A DNA stretch of 39,836 nt from DAOVRD01 sp964521715 (GTDB taxonomy: Bacteria; Planctomycetota; Brocadiia; SM23-32): positions 1-39,836 of the forward strand of contig CAZFSS010000034.1 of NCBI GenBank assembly GCA_964521715.1, written 5' to 3'. The notes under the pieces are model-generated. The model was given only the letters and a program-made list of their open reading frames with translations, was not told the origin of the DNA and did not search any database. Within the stretch, counting starts at the first letter, position 1. Each line of letters starts with the position of its first letter. The position numbers were made by a program, and so were the translations under genes. Positions 1-6,992 of the stretch are shown piece after piece.

Positions 1-696
1 GATGCGGCCCTCCTTGAGCATCTGCCTGGCCCGCTCGAGGGGCCGGTCCAGCCGGGCGCCGTCCGACGTCAGGAATGCGAGCGATGGGCCGCAGCGCGGG
101 CATGAGATGGTCTGCGCGTGGAAGCGGCGATCGGCGGGGTCGGCGTATTCCGCGCCGCAGGCAGGGCAAGGAGGGAAGGCGCTCATCGAGTTCGTCGCCC
201 GATCGAAGGGCACCCCGAGGGCAATGCTGAACCGGGGCCCGCACGCCGTGCAGGTGTTGAACGGATACCCGCGCCGCCGGCACGGCTCCTCGTGCAGTTC
301 CGCCTTGCACTCGTCGCACGTGGCGAGGTCCGGCGGAATAGGCAAGAGGCTTCGGCCCGAGCCGGCGCTTCTTTCGATGCGGAAGCCCTGCTCGCCGAGG
401 GGCTCGATCTCCTCGACGATGAGCTCGTCCACGCTGGCGCGCTTCGGCGCAATGCGGCGGAAGTCCTCCACCAGGTCCTTGAGGACCCGCTCCTCCGCCT
501 CCACCTCGAGCGTCACTCCCTCCGGGGTGTTCCTGATGCTGCCGGCGCAGCCCCGCTCGGTCAGGGCGCGGTAGAACGCGGGCCGGAAGCCCACGCCCTG
601 CACGCGCCCGCGCGCGGTCAGGCGGTAGCGTTTCACAGAGGCGGCGGTGTCGGAGGGCTTCGGCATCGGTGAGCGGATCGGTTGACCTTCGGTCAT
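1..696 (-). CDS. hypF: Carbamoyltransferase HypF, N-terminal part (cut by window edge)
   Basis: HypF makes the cyanide ligands of [NiFe]-hydrogenase: it hydrolyses carbamoyl phosphate, forms carbamoyl-adenylate and passes the carbamoyl group to HypE. The visible 232 codons hold an acylphosphatase domain (about residues 22-110, with RVQGVGFRP at 31-39 and the catalytic pair R38/N56). Two four-cysteine zinc fingers follow (CDEC...CTACGPRF and CPAC...CPRCGP, with the typical EYADPADRRFHAQ stretch), then the first residues of the YrdC-like domain (LTSDGARLDRPLERARQML). The rest of the protein lies beyond position 1. The ATG at 696-694 overlaps the nth stop in an ATGA arrangement, so it is probably translationally coupled to nth. 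A hydrogenase elsewhere in the genome is implied but not visible here. Confidence 0.93.
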   Translation of the reverse strand, partial: MTEGQPIRSPMPKPSDTAASVKRYRLTARGRVQGVGFRPAFYRALTERGCAGSIRNTPEGVTLEVEAEERVLKDLVEDFRRIAPKRASVDELIVEEIEPLGEQGFRIERSAGSGRSLLPIPPDLATCDECKAELHEEPCRRRGYPFNTCTACGPRFSIALGVPFDRATNSMSAFPPCPACGAEYADPADRRFHAQTISCPRCGPSLAFLTSDGARLDRPLERARQMLKEGRI

Positions 697-1364
697 GCGG
701 CGACGGTTTCCCTGTAGTAGTCGCACAGGCCGTTGACGGGGCAGTTCTTGCAGTCCGGCTTCTTGGCGTTGCAGATGCGGCGCCCGTGGGTGCCCAGAAG
801 GAGGGTGGCGCGCGTCCGGCGCTTCTCGGGGATGATCTCGCACATCTGCTTCTCGACCTTCTCCGGGTACCGACTGGCGGCCAGGCCGAGGCGGTTGGCG
901 ACGCGGTGCACGTGCGTGTCCACAGCGATGGCCTGCTGACCGAAGGCGTTTCCGAGGACGATGTTGGCTGTCTTTCTGCCCACGCCCCTGATCCTGGTCA
1001 GTTGGTCGGCGTCGCCGGGAACCTCGCCGCCGTGCTCCTCCACGATGGCGCGGCAGCACTCGCGGATGCTCCTCGCCTTCTGGCGGAAGAAGCCGGTCGG
1101 CCGAAGCATTCCCTCCAGAACGGACTGCCCGGCGGCGGCGAGCTTCGCGGCCGTCGGGTAGCGCCGGAAGAGTTCCGGCGTCACCTGGTTTACCTTCTCG
1201 TCCGTGCACTGGGCGGCCAGTATGGTGGCCACGAGCAGTTGCAGCGGGTTACCGTAGTTCAGGTATATCCGTGCGTCGGGGTGGGTCTTCTCCAGGATGT
1301 CGAGTATCTTGTTCGCTCTCTCGGGTGTCGCGGTGGGCTTCGTTTTCACCTTCTTCGCTGCCAT
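693..1364 (-). CDS. nth: Endonuclease III (DNA glycosylase/AP lyase)
   Basis: Base-excision repair enzyme that removes oxidised pyrimidines and cuts the abasic site. The 223-aa product has the helix-hairpin-helix region GVGRKTANIVL with catalytic Lys131, the conserved Asp149 in VDTHVHR, and a C-terminal [4Fe-4S] site C198-x6-C205-x2-C208-x5-C214. Its size is close to E. coli Nth (211 aa). The open frame continues upstream to 1571 inside metW. The ATG at 1364, preceded by a GGGGAAG ribosome site and 20 bp after the metW stop, is the better start. The stop overlaps the hypF start by 4 bp. It is probably the fifth gene of the methionine operon, a position that looks incidental to its function. 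Confidence 0.96.
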   Translation of the reverse strand: MAAKKVKTKPTATPERANKILDILEKTHPDARIYLNYGNPLQLLVATILAAQCTDEKVNQVTPELFRRYPTAAKLAAAGQSVLEGMLRPTGFFRQKARSIRECCRAIVEEHGGEVPGDADQLTRIRGVGRKTANIVLGNAFGQQAIAVDTHVHRVANRLGLAASRYPEKVEKQMCEIIPEKRRTRATLLLGTHGRRICNAKKPDCKNCPVNGLCDYYRETVAA

Positions 1365-1384
1365 TGCTCTTCCCCCTCGTGGGC

Positions 1385-1987
1385 TCAGCCGGTCGGGCTC
1401 TTCTCGACGATGAATATGGCCATGCTGGCGAGCAGGTTGGCGGACAGGCCCGGCAGGCGGCGGTAACGTGAGGTCAGGAATATGCGGTCGATCACCTTCA
1501 GGTTCAGCTCCCTGCACACGTGCAGGAAGTCCCTGACGGTCAGCAGGTGGATGTTCGGCGTGTCGTGCCACTTATAGGGGAGCACGCGCGTGACGGGCAT
1601 CCTGCCGCACAGCAGAAGCTGCAGGCGCACCTTCCAGTGGCCGAAGTTGGGGAAGCTGATGATGGCGCGGCGTCCCACGCGCAGCATCTCGCGCACGACG
1701 AGGTAAGGCTTGAGCGTCTGCTGGAGCGTCTGGCTCAGGACGACGCAGTCAAAGCGGCCGTCCTCGAACATCGCCATGCCCTCGAGGATGTCCCCGTGGT
1801 AGACCGGGACGCCGCGCGCGATGCACCTCTGGACCTGCTGGAGGTCCGTGTCGATGCCGCATCCCTCGACGCCCATGCCCTGGATGAGGTCTTGCAGAAG
1901 CGCGCCGTCCCCGCAGCCCAGGTCCAGCACCCTGGCCCCCGGCTCGACGTAATCCTCGATCATCCTGTAATCCAGCCGGACGGGCAT
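1385..1987 (-). CDS. metW: MetW, methionine biosynthesis methyltransferase-fold protein
   Basis: MetW accompanies MetX in bacteria that acylate homoserine; in several species the pair act together in homoserine acetylation. The protein (about 200 aa) has a Rossmann SAM-type motif VLDLGCGDGALL near the N terminus and the family block GRRAIISFPNFGHWKVR followed by GRMPVTRVLPYKWHDTPNIH, which is diagnostic of MetW. The start is ambiguous. The ATG at 1987 has a GGAG upstream and fits the family N terminus (..MIEDYVEPGARVLDLG). A GTG at 2014 overlaps the stop of the preceding gene as GTGA and would add nine residues. It lies directly downstream of the PLP enzyme and metX on the same strand. Confidence 0.93.
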   Translation of the reverse strand: MPVRLDYRMIEDYVEPGARVLDLGCGDGALLQDLIQGMGVEGCGIDTDLQQVQRCIARGVPVYHGDILEGMAMFEDGRFDCVVLSQTLQQTLKPYLVVREMLRVGRRAIISFPNFGHWKVRLQLLLCGRMPVTRVLPYKWHDTPNIHLLTVRDFLHVCRELNLKVIDRIFLTSRYRRLPGLSANLLASMAIFIVEKSPTG

Positions 1988-2010
1988 GGGGGCGGCTCCG
2001 CCGATTCGCC

Positions 2011-3156
2011 TCACTCGAGCGCCTGCTTCAGGTCGCGCAGGAGCTCGTCGGTATCCCCGATCCCCGCTGCCAGGCGGACGGTGTTGGGCTTGACCCCGAA
2101 CGAGACCCGCTTCTCCGCCGGCAGGTAGAGCATGGTGGTCAGCACGGGCAGGCAGACCAGCGTCTCCGTCGCCCCCAGGCTTACGGCGTGGTAGATGACT
2201 TCGAGCTTCTCGACGAAGCGCTTGGCGTCCCGCTGGGTCTCCCCCACGTCGAAGGCCAGGACGCTGCCGAAACCGTTCTTCATCTGGCGCTTGGCTATCT
2301 CATACCCCGGGTCCGAGGGCAGCCCCGGGTAGCAGACGCGCGGGACCCTCGGGTGCCCGGCCAGAAACTCGGCGATGGCCTGCGCGTTCTCGGCCATCTT
2401 GGCGGCCCGCAGGTCGAAGGTCTTCAGCCCCCGCTCCAGGCGGTTGGCCGAGAAGGGGTCGAGCGTCGTCCCGATGGCCTGTCGGGTGAACCAGAGCTCG
2501 TCGTAGTACTGGCGGGTCGAGCACACAATCGCGCCGGCCATCAGGTCGTTGTGGCCGCCCAGCCCCTTGGTGGCGCTGTGAACCACGAGGTCCGCGCCGA
2601 GACTGAGGGGCAACTGGTGGTAGGGGGAGGCGAAGGTGTTGTCCACAAAGAGAATGGCCCCGACGCGGTCCGCCTGCTCGCGCAGCATGGCGATGTCCAC
2701 GACCTTGACCAGCGGATTGGTCGGCGTCTCGCAGAAGATCATCCGCGTGTTGTCTTTGATGGTCTCGGGCACCTTATCCCGATCCGCGGCGTCGAGCCAC
2801 GCCACCTCCACGCCGAACTTTTCCAGGATGAGGGAGACCTTGTAGTTGGCCCCGTAGACGTCGTGGAACGTGAGCAACTGGTCGCCCGCTTTCAGGTAAG
2901 TCAGGAACACCATCGTGATGGCGGCCATGCCCGTGGTGGCGATGACGCAGTCCGGCGCGCCCTCCATCGCGGCGATCTCTCTCTCGACGACGCGGACCGT
3001 CGGGTTGTCGTCCCGGTGGTAGGTGTAGCCTTCCACCTCGCCGTCCGTTATCTGGCGAAGCACCTCGAAGGACAGGTACTCGTAGTTGACGGCCGAGACG
3101 ATGGGCGTGACCATCGGCCGGTTGCCATAGGGCGTGAAGGGATCCGGTTGTTTCAT
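2011..3156 (-). CDS. Trans-sulfuration family PLP enzyme (cystathionine gamma-synthase-like)
   Basis: A 381-aa fold-type I PLP enzyme of the Cys/Met metabolism family. The internal aldimine lysine is K197 in HSATKGLGGHND, and the cofactor aspartate lies in LFVDNTFASPYH (D172). The N-terminal YTYHRDDNPTVRVVE contains the tyrosine and arginine that bind the cofactor phosphate of the neighbouring subunit. The HND after the lysine resembles cystathionine gamma-synthases, but gamma-lyase, beta-lyase or O-acetylhomoserine sulfhydrylase activity cannot be excluded from sequence alone. It sits between metX and metW in the methionine cluster, 24 bp after metX with a GGGGAAGGA ribosome site. With metY this gives the organism two family members: metY could do direct sulfhydrylation, this one could serve trans-sulfuration. 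Confidence 0.88.
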   Translation of the reverse strand: MKQPDPFTPYGNRPMVTPIVSAVNYEYLSFEVLRQITDGEVEGYTYHRDDNPTVRVVEREIAAMEGAPDCVIATTGMAAITMVFLTYLKAGDQLLTFHDVYGANYKVSLILEKFGVEVAWLDAADRDKVPETIKDNTRMIFCETPTNPLVKVVDIAMLREQADRVGAILFVDNTFASPYHQLPLSLGADLVVHSATKGLGGHNDLMAGAIVCSTRQYYDELWFTRQAIGTTLDPFSANRLERGLKTFDLRAAKMAENAQAIAEFLAGHPRVPRVCYPGLPSDPGYEIAKRQMKNGFGSVLAFDVGETQRDAKRFVEKLEVIYHAVSLGATETLVCLPVLTTMLYLPAEKRVSFGVKPNTVRLAAGIGDTDELLRDLKQALE

Positions 3157-3180
3157 CTTCGTCCTTCCCCGTTGAAGCGA

Positions 3181-4368
3181 TCACGCTCCGCCCACGGCGG
3201 CCGGTGCTGCGGCCGCCTTGCGGCGCACGTGCTCCTGGACGTTCCGCAAGAAGTCGCGGATGGTGCTCTCTATCTGCTCGTCTTCCAGAAGGAAGGCGTC
3301 GTGCCCGTACTCGGAGTCCAATTCGCAGAACGTCGTCACGACCCCGTTGGCCTGGAGCGCGCGGACGATCTCCTTGGACTGATGGGTCGGGAAGAGCCAG
3401 TCCCCGCTGTAGGAGATGACCAGGAACCGGCTCCGCACGTTCGCGAAGGCGTTGATGAGCGATCCGTGGTCGGCCTCCAGGTCGAAGTAGTCCATGGCCT
3501 TGGTGATGTAGAGGTAGGAGTTGGCGTCGAAACGCTCGACGAACCGGTCTCCCTTGTAGCGCAGGTAGCTTTCGACCTGGAAGTCGGGCGGCCCGAAGTC
3601 GTAGCCGACCTCGTCTCGGTCCTGCAGGCCGCGGCCGAACTTCTCGCGCATCGAGCGCTCGCTCAGGTAAGTGATGTGCCCGACCATCCTGGCCACGGCT
3701 AGGCCGCGGTTGGGCGGCTGGCTGCCGTAGTAGCGGCCGCCCCGCCAGTTCGGGTCGCTGTAGATGGCCTGCCGGCCCACCTCGTCGAACGCGATGCCCT
3801 GGGCGTCCAGCCGGCTGGTCGTGGCGATCGGAATGACGGACTCCACCATCTGCGGATAGTCGATCGCCCATTGCAGGACCTGCATTCCGCCCACCGAGCC
3901 GCCGGTGATGGTCAGGAGCCGGTCCAGGCCGAGGCGCTCCGTCACCAGAGCGTGCTGCACCCTGACCATGTCCCTGACCGTGACCATCGGGAAGTCGAGT
4001 CCGTACGGCTCGCCCGTCCGCGGGTTGATGGAGGAAGGGCCGGTGCTGCCCTTGCATCCGCCTATGCAGTTGGAGCAGATGACGAAGTAGCGGTCCGTGT
4101 CGATCCCCTTACCGGGGCCGACCATGACGTCCCACCAGCCGAGCTTCGTGTCATCGGGCGAGTGCCGGCCGGCCACGTGCGCGTCGCCGCTCAACGCGTG
4201 GCAGATCAGCACGGCGTTGTCGCGTTCCGGCGTCAGCTCGCCGTACGTCTCGTAGGCCACGTCGATGGGGCCGAGCTTGACGCCGCTGCGCAGCACGAGC
4301 TCGTTCGGCGGCTCGGCGAAGCGCCAATGCTTGGTCTCGACGATGCCGACGGAACCTTCCTCGGCCAT
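3181..4368 (-). CDS. metX: Homoserine O-acetyltransferase MetX
   Basis: Activates homoserine, normally with acetyl-CoA, giving the substrate of MetY. The 395-aa alpha/beta hydrolase has the nucleophile elbow GGSVGGMQ (Ser158), acid Asp323 in SGDWLFP and His356 in EYGHDAFLL. The family signatures NCIGGCKGSTGPSS and HALSGDAHV are clear. Acetyl versus succinyl donor cannot be decided here, since some MetX-fold enzymes use succinyl-CoA. The ATG at 4368 is 11 nt after GGAGG, slightly long spacing. The 103-bp gap to metY carries a hairpin (4418-4441). The C-terminal tail is alanine-rich and probably unstructured. Confidence 0.95.
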   Translation of the reverse strand: MAEEGSVGIVETKHWRFAEPPNELVLRSGVKLGPIDVAYETYGELTPERDNAVLICHALSGDAHVAGRHSPDDTKLGWWDVMVGPGKGIDTDRYFVICSNCIGGCKGSTGPSSINPRTGEPYGLDFPMVTVRDMVRVQHALVTERLGLDRLLTITGGSVGGMQVLQWAIDYPQMVESVIPIATTSRLDAQGIAFDEVGRQAIYSDPNWRGGRYYGSQPPNRGLAVARMVGHITYLSERSMREKFGRGLQDRDEVGYDFGPPDFQVESYLRYKGDRFVERFDANSYLYITKAMDYFDLEADHGSLINAFANVRSRFLVISYSGDWLFPTHQSKEIVRALQANGVVTTFCELDSEYGHDAFLLEDEQIESTIRDFLRNVQEHVRRKAAAAPAAVGGA

Positions 4369-4417
4369 GGGGCGCGCATCCTCCCGTGGAACGTCCTGAG
4401 CTCGAAGGGACGGGACC

Positions 4418-4441
4418 GCTCGAAGCGGCGAGGATTCGAGC
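4418..4441 (-). repeat. Inverted repeat between metY and metX
   Basis: Perfect 7-bp arms (GCTCGAA at 4418-4424 and TTCGAGC at 4435-4441) with a 10-nt loop in the 103-bp spacer between metY and metX. No run of T follows in the minus-strand direction, so it is not a textbook terminator. It could be an mRNA processing or stability hairpin within the operon. It does not match a SAM or SAH riboswitch that I can recognise. Confidence 0.4.
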
Positions 4442-4471
4442 CATTCATCCTACTGCTGCCCGGCTCAAATC

Positions 4472-5761
4472 TCAAGCTTCGCCCAGCGCCCGGTCCAGGT
4501 CCTCGATGATGTCCTGAGCGTCCTCAATGCCGACGGAGAGGCGGATGAAGTCGGGCGTCACGCCGGTCTGGAGCTGTTCCTCCTCGCTGAGCTGCTGATG
4601 CGTCGTGCTGGCCGGATGGATGGCCAGCGTGCGCGCGTCCCCTATGTTCGCCAGGTGGCTGATCAGCTCCAGGCTGTTGATGAAGCGCTTGCCCGCCTCC
4701 AGGCCGCCCTTGATGCCAAACCCCACCATGGCGCCGAAGCCGCCGGACAGGTACCGGCCGGCCAGCTCGTGCGTGGCGTGCTCGGGCAGGCCCGGGTAGG
4801 TGACCCACACGACCTTCGGATGCCCGCCCAGGAACTCCACCACGGCCTCCGCATTCTCGCAGTGCCTCTTCATCCTGAGCGGCAGCGTCTCGACGCCCTG
4901 AAGGATCAGGAAGGCGTTCATCGGGCTGATGCAGCCGCCCAGGTCGCGCAGCAACTGCACGCGCGCCTTCACGATGTATGCCTGCTCGCCGAACTGCTCG
5001 ACGTACCGCACGCCGTGGTAGCTGGGGTCGGGCTCGACCATCTCGGGGAACCTGCCGCTGGCGGCCCAATCGAACCGGCCCCCGTCCACCAGCAGGCCGC
5101 CGATGCTGTTGCCGTGGCCACCCAGGTACTTCGTCAACGAGTGCACGACGATGTCGGCCCCGTGCTCGATTGGCCTGCAGAGCCACGGCGTGGCCACCGT
5201 GTTGTCCACCATGACGGGTATGCCGCGATCGTGGGCCAGCTCGGCCAGCGCCTGGAAGTCCGGCACGGTCAGCCGGGGGTTGCCGATGGTCTCCAGGTAG
5301 AGGAGCCTGGTGCGCTCGGTGATGGCGGCCTCGAACTCGGCCGGCTCGTCGCCATCCGTGAAGGTCACCTCGACGCCGAGCTTCCTGGGGAAGGTCTGGC
5401 TGAACAGGGTGTAGGTGCCTCCGTAGAGGCCGCTAGAGGACACGATGTGGTCGCCGCAGCCCAGCAGCGTAAGGCAGCCGGCCGATATCGCCGCCATGCC
5501 GCTGGCGAAGGCCAGTCCGCCCGCGCCGCCCTCCAGCATCGCCACGCGCTTCTCCAGCACCTCCGTCGTGGGGTTCATGATGCGCGTGTAGATGTAGCCC
5601 GGCTCTTGGAGGGCGAACAGCCGCGCCGCGTGCTCCGTGTCCTCGAACACATAGGACGTGGTCTGGTAGATGGGGACGGCCCGCGAGTGCGTTGCCGCGT
5701 CGGGTTCATGCCCGCCGTGGACCGCGATTGTGTCGAAGCGCCGATTCTGCTGCTCGGCCAT
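4472..5761 (-). CDS. metY: O-acetylhomoserine sulfhydrylase MetY
   Basis: Makes homocysteine directly from O-acetylhomoserine and sulfide, or methionine from methanethiol. The 429-aa length and the opening RFDTIAVHGGHEPD...PIYQTTSYVF are typical of the MetY branch of the Cys/Met PLP family and longer than the neighbouring synthase-like paralogue. The Schiff-base lysine is K211 in HSLTKYLGGHGN, and the cofactor aspartate is D186 in VMVDNTVATP. The ATG at 5761 has AAGGAG 8 nt upstream. A GTG seven codons further up (5782) lacks this. First gene of the minus-strand operon metY-metX-PLP enzyme-metW-nth-hypF, read from the promoter at 5809-5837. Confidence 0.95.
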   Translation of the reverse strand: MAEQQNRRFDTIAVHGGHEPDAATHSRAVPIYQTTSYVFEDTEHAARLFALQEPGYIYTRIMNPTTEVLEKRVAMLEGGAGGLAFASGMAAISAGCLTLLGCGDHIVSSSGLYGGTYTLFSQTFPRKLGVEVTFTDGDEPAEFEAAITERTRLLYLETIGNPRLTVPDFQALAELAHDRGIPVMVDNTVATPWLCRPIEHGADIVVHSLTKYLGGHGNSIGGLLVDGGRFDWAASGRFPEMVEPDPSYHGVRYVEQFGEQAYIVKARVQLLRDLGGCISPMNAFLILQGVETLPLRMKRHCENAEAVVEFLGGHPKVVWVTYPGLPEHATHELAGRYLSGGFGAMVGFGIKGGLEAGKRFINSLELISHLANIGDARTLAIHPASTTHQQLSEEEQLQTGVTPDFIRLSVGIEDAQDIIEDLDRALGEA

Positions 5762-5808
5762 GCTGCTGCTCCTTCGGGTCACGAATTGGGGACCGATTGG
5801 CTTCTAGA

Positions 5809-5837
5809 AACTTAACTAAAAAGGTGCTTTTTGTCAA
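5809..5837 (-). promoter_or_regulatory. Candidate promoter of the methionine operon
   Basis: Read on the minus strand: TTGACA (5837-5832), 17-nt spacer, TAAGTT (5814-5809), about 48 nt upstream of the metY ATG. The -35 is a perfect match and the -10 is weak (3 of 6). The AT-rich tract stands out from the GC-rich surroundings. A palindrome fills most of the spacer, which would suit a repressor site. Confidence 0.5.
5818..5832. promoter_or_regulatory. 15-bp palindrome inside the met promoter spacer (possible operator)
   Basis: AAAAAG-GTG-CTTTTT, perfect 6-bp arms around 3 bp, placed between the presumed -35 and -10 of the metY promoter. It touches the last base of the -35 box. The binding factor is unknown and no met regulator gene is visible in the window. 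Confidence 0.4.
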
Positions 5838-5887
5838 CATATGGGGCATCCGGAATCCTGACCCGTGCGCCCGCCTTCCGCGCCGGG

Positions 5888-5893
5888 TATGAT
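5888..5893 (+). promoter_or_regulatory. Possible -10 element upstream of the DUF58 gene
   Basis: TATGAT, 50 bp upstream of the DUF58 gene start, in the divergent spacer shared with metY. No convincing -35 is seen at the usual distance, so this is tentative. Confidence 0.25.
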
Positions 5894-5943
5894 GGAATGC
5901 ACGAACGGGCGCGCTCCGGGCAGAGCGGAATCGGACAGGCAAG

Positions 5944-6852
5944 ATGCGCAACGTCGAGGAATACCTCCGGCCGGACGTCATCCAGGAGATCGGCCGCCTG
6001 GACCTGAAGGCCAGGTTCATCATCGAGGGCTTCGTGGCAGGCCTGCACGACAGCCCGTACTACGGCTTCTCCAGCGAGTTCAGCGAGCACCGCAAGTACG
6101 CCATCGGCGACGAACCGAAGTACATCGACTGGAAGGTCTTCGCGCGGACGGATAAGTTCTACGTCAAGCGCTTCGAGGCCGAGACCAACCTGGACTGCCA
6201 CATCCTGCTGGACGTCAGCGAATCCATGGCCTACAGCTACGGCGGGGCGATAACGAAGCTCGAGTATGCCATCTACATGGCCGCCGCGCTCGGTTACATG
6301 ATGATCCACCAGCAGGACAACGTGGGCCTGCTGACCTTCGACGACCGCGTGACGAACGTCGTCCCCGCCAAGAGCAAGCGCTCGCACTTGGTCGCCATGC
6401 TGGGCGTGCTGGCCTCCGCGTTGCAGCACAGGCCCTCGCGCCTGGCCGCGTGCCTTCACCAGGCGGCCGACATCCTGCGCAAGCGGGGCCTGGTCATCCT
6501 CTTCAGCGACTTGATCCCGGCCGAAGACGAGGACCAGGAGCGCGTGCTTGACGGACTTCAGCACGTGCGCTATCGCGGGCACGACGTGATATGCTTCCAG
6601 ATCCTCGATCACGCGGAGCTGACGTTTCCCTTCGACGGCCCCGTGCGCTTCGTCGACGTGGAGACCTCGCGGGCCGTGCCGGCCGACGCCCAGGCGGTCA
6701 GGACCGCCTATCGGCGCGAGGTGCAGGATTTCATCGAACGCTACCGCTCCGCCTGCCGAGGCGCCGAGATAGACTTCGTCCAGGTGGACACCTCGGAGTC
6801 GTTCGATCGCGTGCTGCTCTCGTTCCTCCGGACGAGGCAGAGGAAGTTCTGA
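5944..6852 (+). CDS. DUF58 domain protein (vWA-like)
   Basis: A 302-aa DUF58 protein. The N-terminal signature (YYGFSSEFSEHRKYAIGDE followed by PKYIDWKVFARTDKFYVKRFE) is the conserved DUF58 block, and a von Willebrand A-type fold follows with a MIDAS-like D90-x-S92-x-S94 in LLDVSESMAY. Such proteins are usually encoded between a MoxR AAA+ ATPase and BatA-type membrane proteins and are thought to take part in chaperone-like or envelope-stress functions; the exact role is not known. Here the BatA-like gene follows, but no MoxR gene is upstream: the preceding gene is divergent metY. No transmembrane segment is evident, so it is probably cytoplasmic or membrane-associated. Confidence 0.92.
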   Translation: MRNVEEYLRPDVIQEIGRLDLKARFIIEGFVAGLHDSPYYGFSSEFSEHRKYAIGDEPKYIDWKVFARTDKFYVKRFEAETNLDCHILLDVSESMAYSYGGAITKLEYAIYMAAALGYMMIHQQDNVGLLTFDDRVTNVVPAKSKRSHLVAMLGVLASALQHRPSRLAACLHQAADILRKRGLVILFSDLIPAEDEDQERVLDGLQHVRYRGHDVICFQILDHAELTFPFDGPVRFVDVETSRAVPADAQAVRTAYRREVQDFIERYRSACRGAEIDFVQVDTSESFDRVLLSFLRTRQRKF

Positions 6853-6911
6853 TGCATTCCGCCCGGCGTCATGTGCGGCAGGCGGCGCGAGCGCGTTGCA
6901 TTGCCGCCCCC

Positions 6912-6988
6912 TATCCCCTAACACCTATGACCTATCACCTGTCACCTATCACCTAACACCCATCACCTGACACCTATCATCTGATCCA
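6912..6988 (+). repeat. Degenerate heptamer tandem repeat, 11 units (consensus TATCACC)
   Basis: Eleven consecutive 7-bp units: TATCCCC, TAACACC, TATGACC, TATCACC, TGTCACC, TATCACC, TAACACC, CATCACC, TGACACC, TATCATC, TGATCCA. The tract fills the spacer after the DUF58 gene and ends 4 bp before the start of the next gene, so it occupies the place of a ribosome binding site. Its base composition is much lower in GC than the surroundings and one strand is nearly free of G. Confidence 0.9.
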
Positions 6989-6992
6989 CCCC

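Noticed and set aside
5762..5837. SAM riboswitch upstream of metY
   Set aside because: The leader is only about 48 nt and shows no multi-stem SAM-type core.
6912..6988. CRISPR array
   Set aside because: The repeats are 7 bp, directly adjacent and degenerate, with no spacers and no cas genes nearby.
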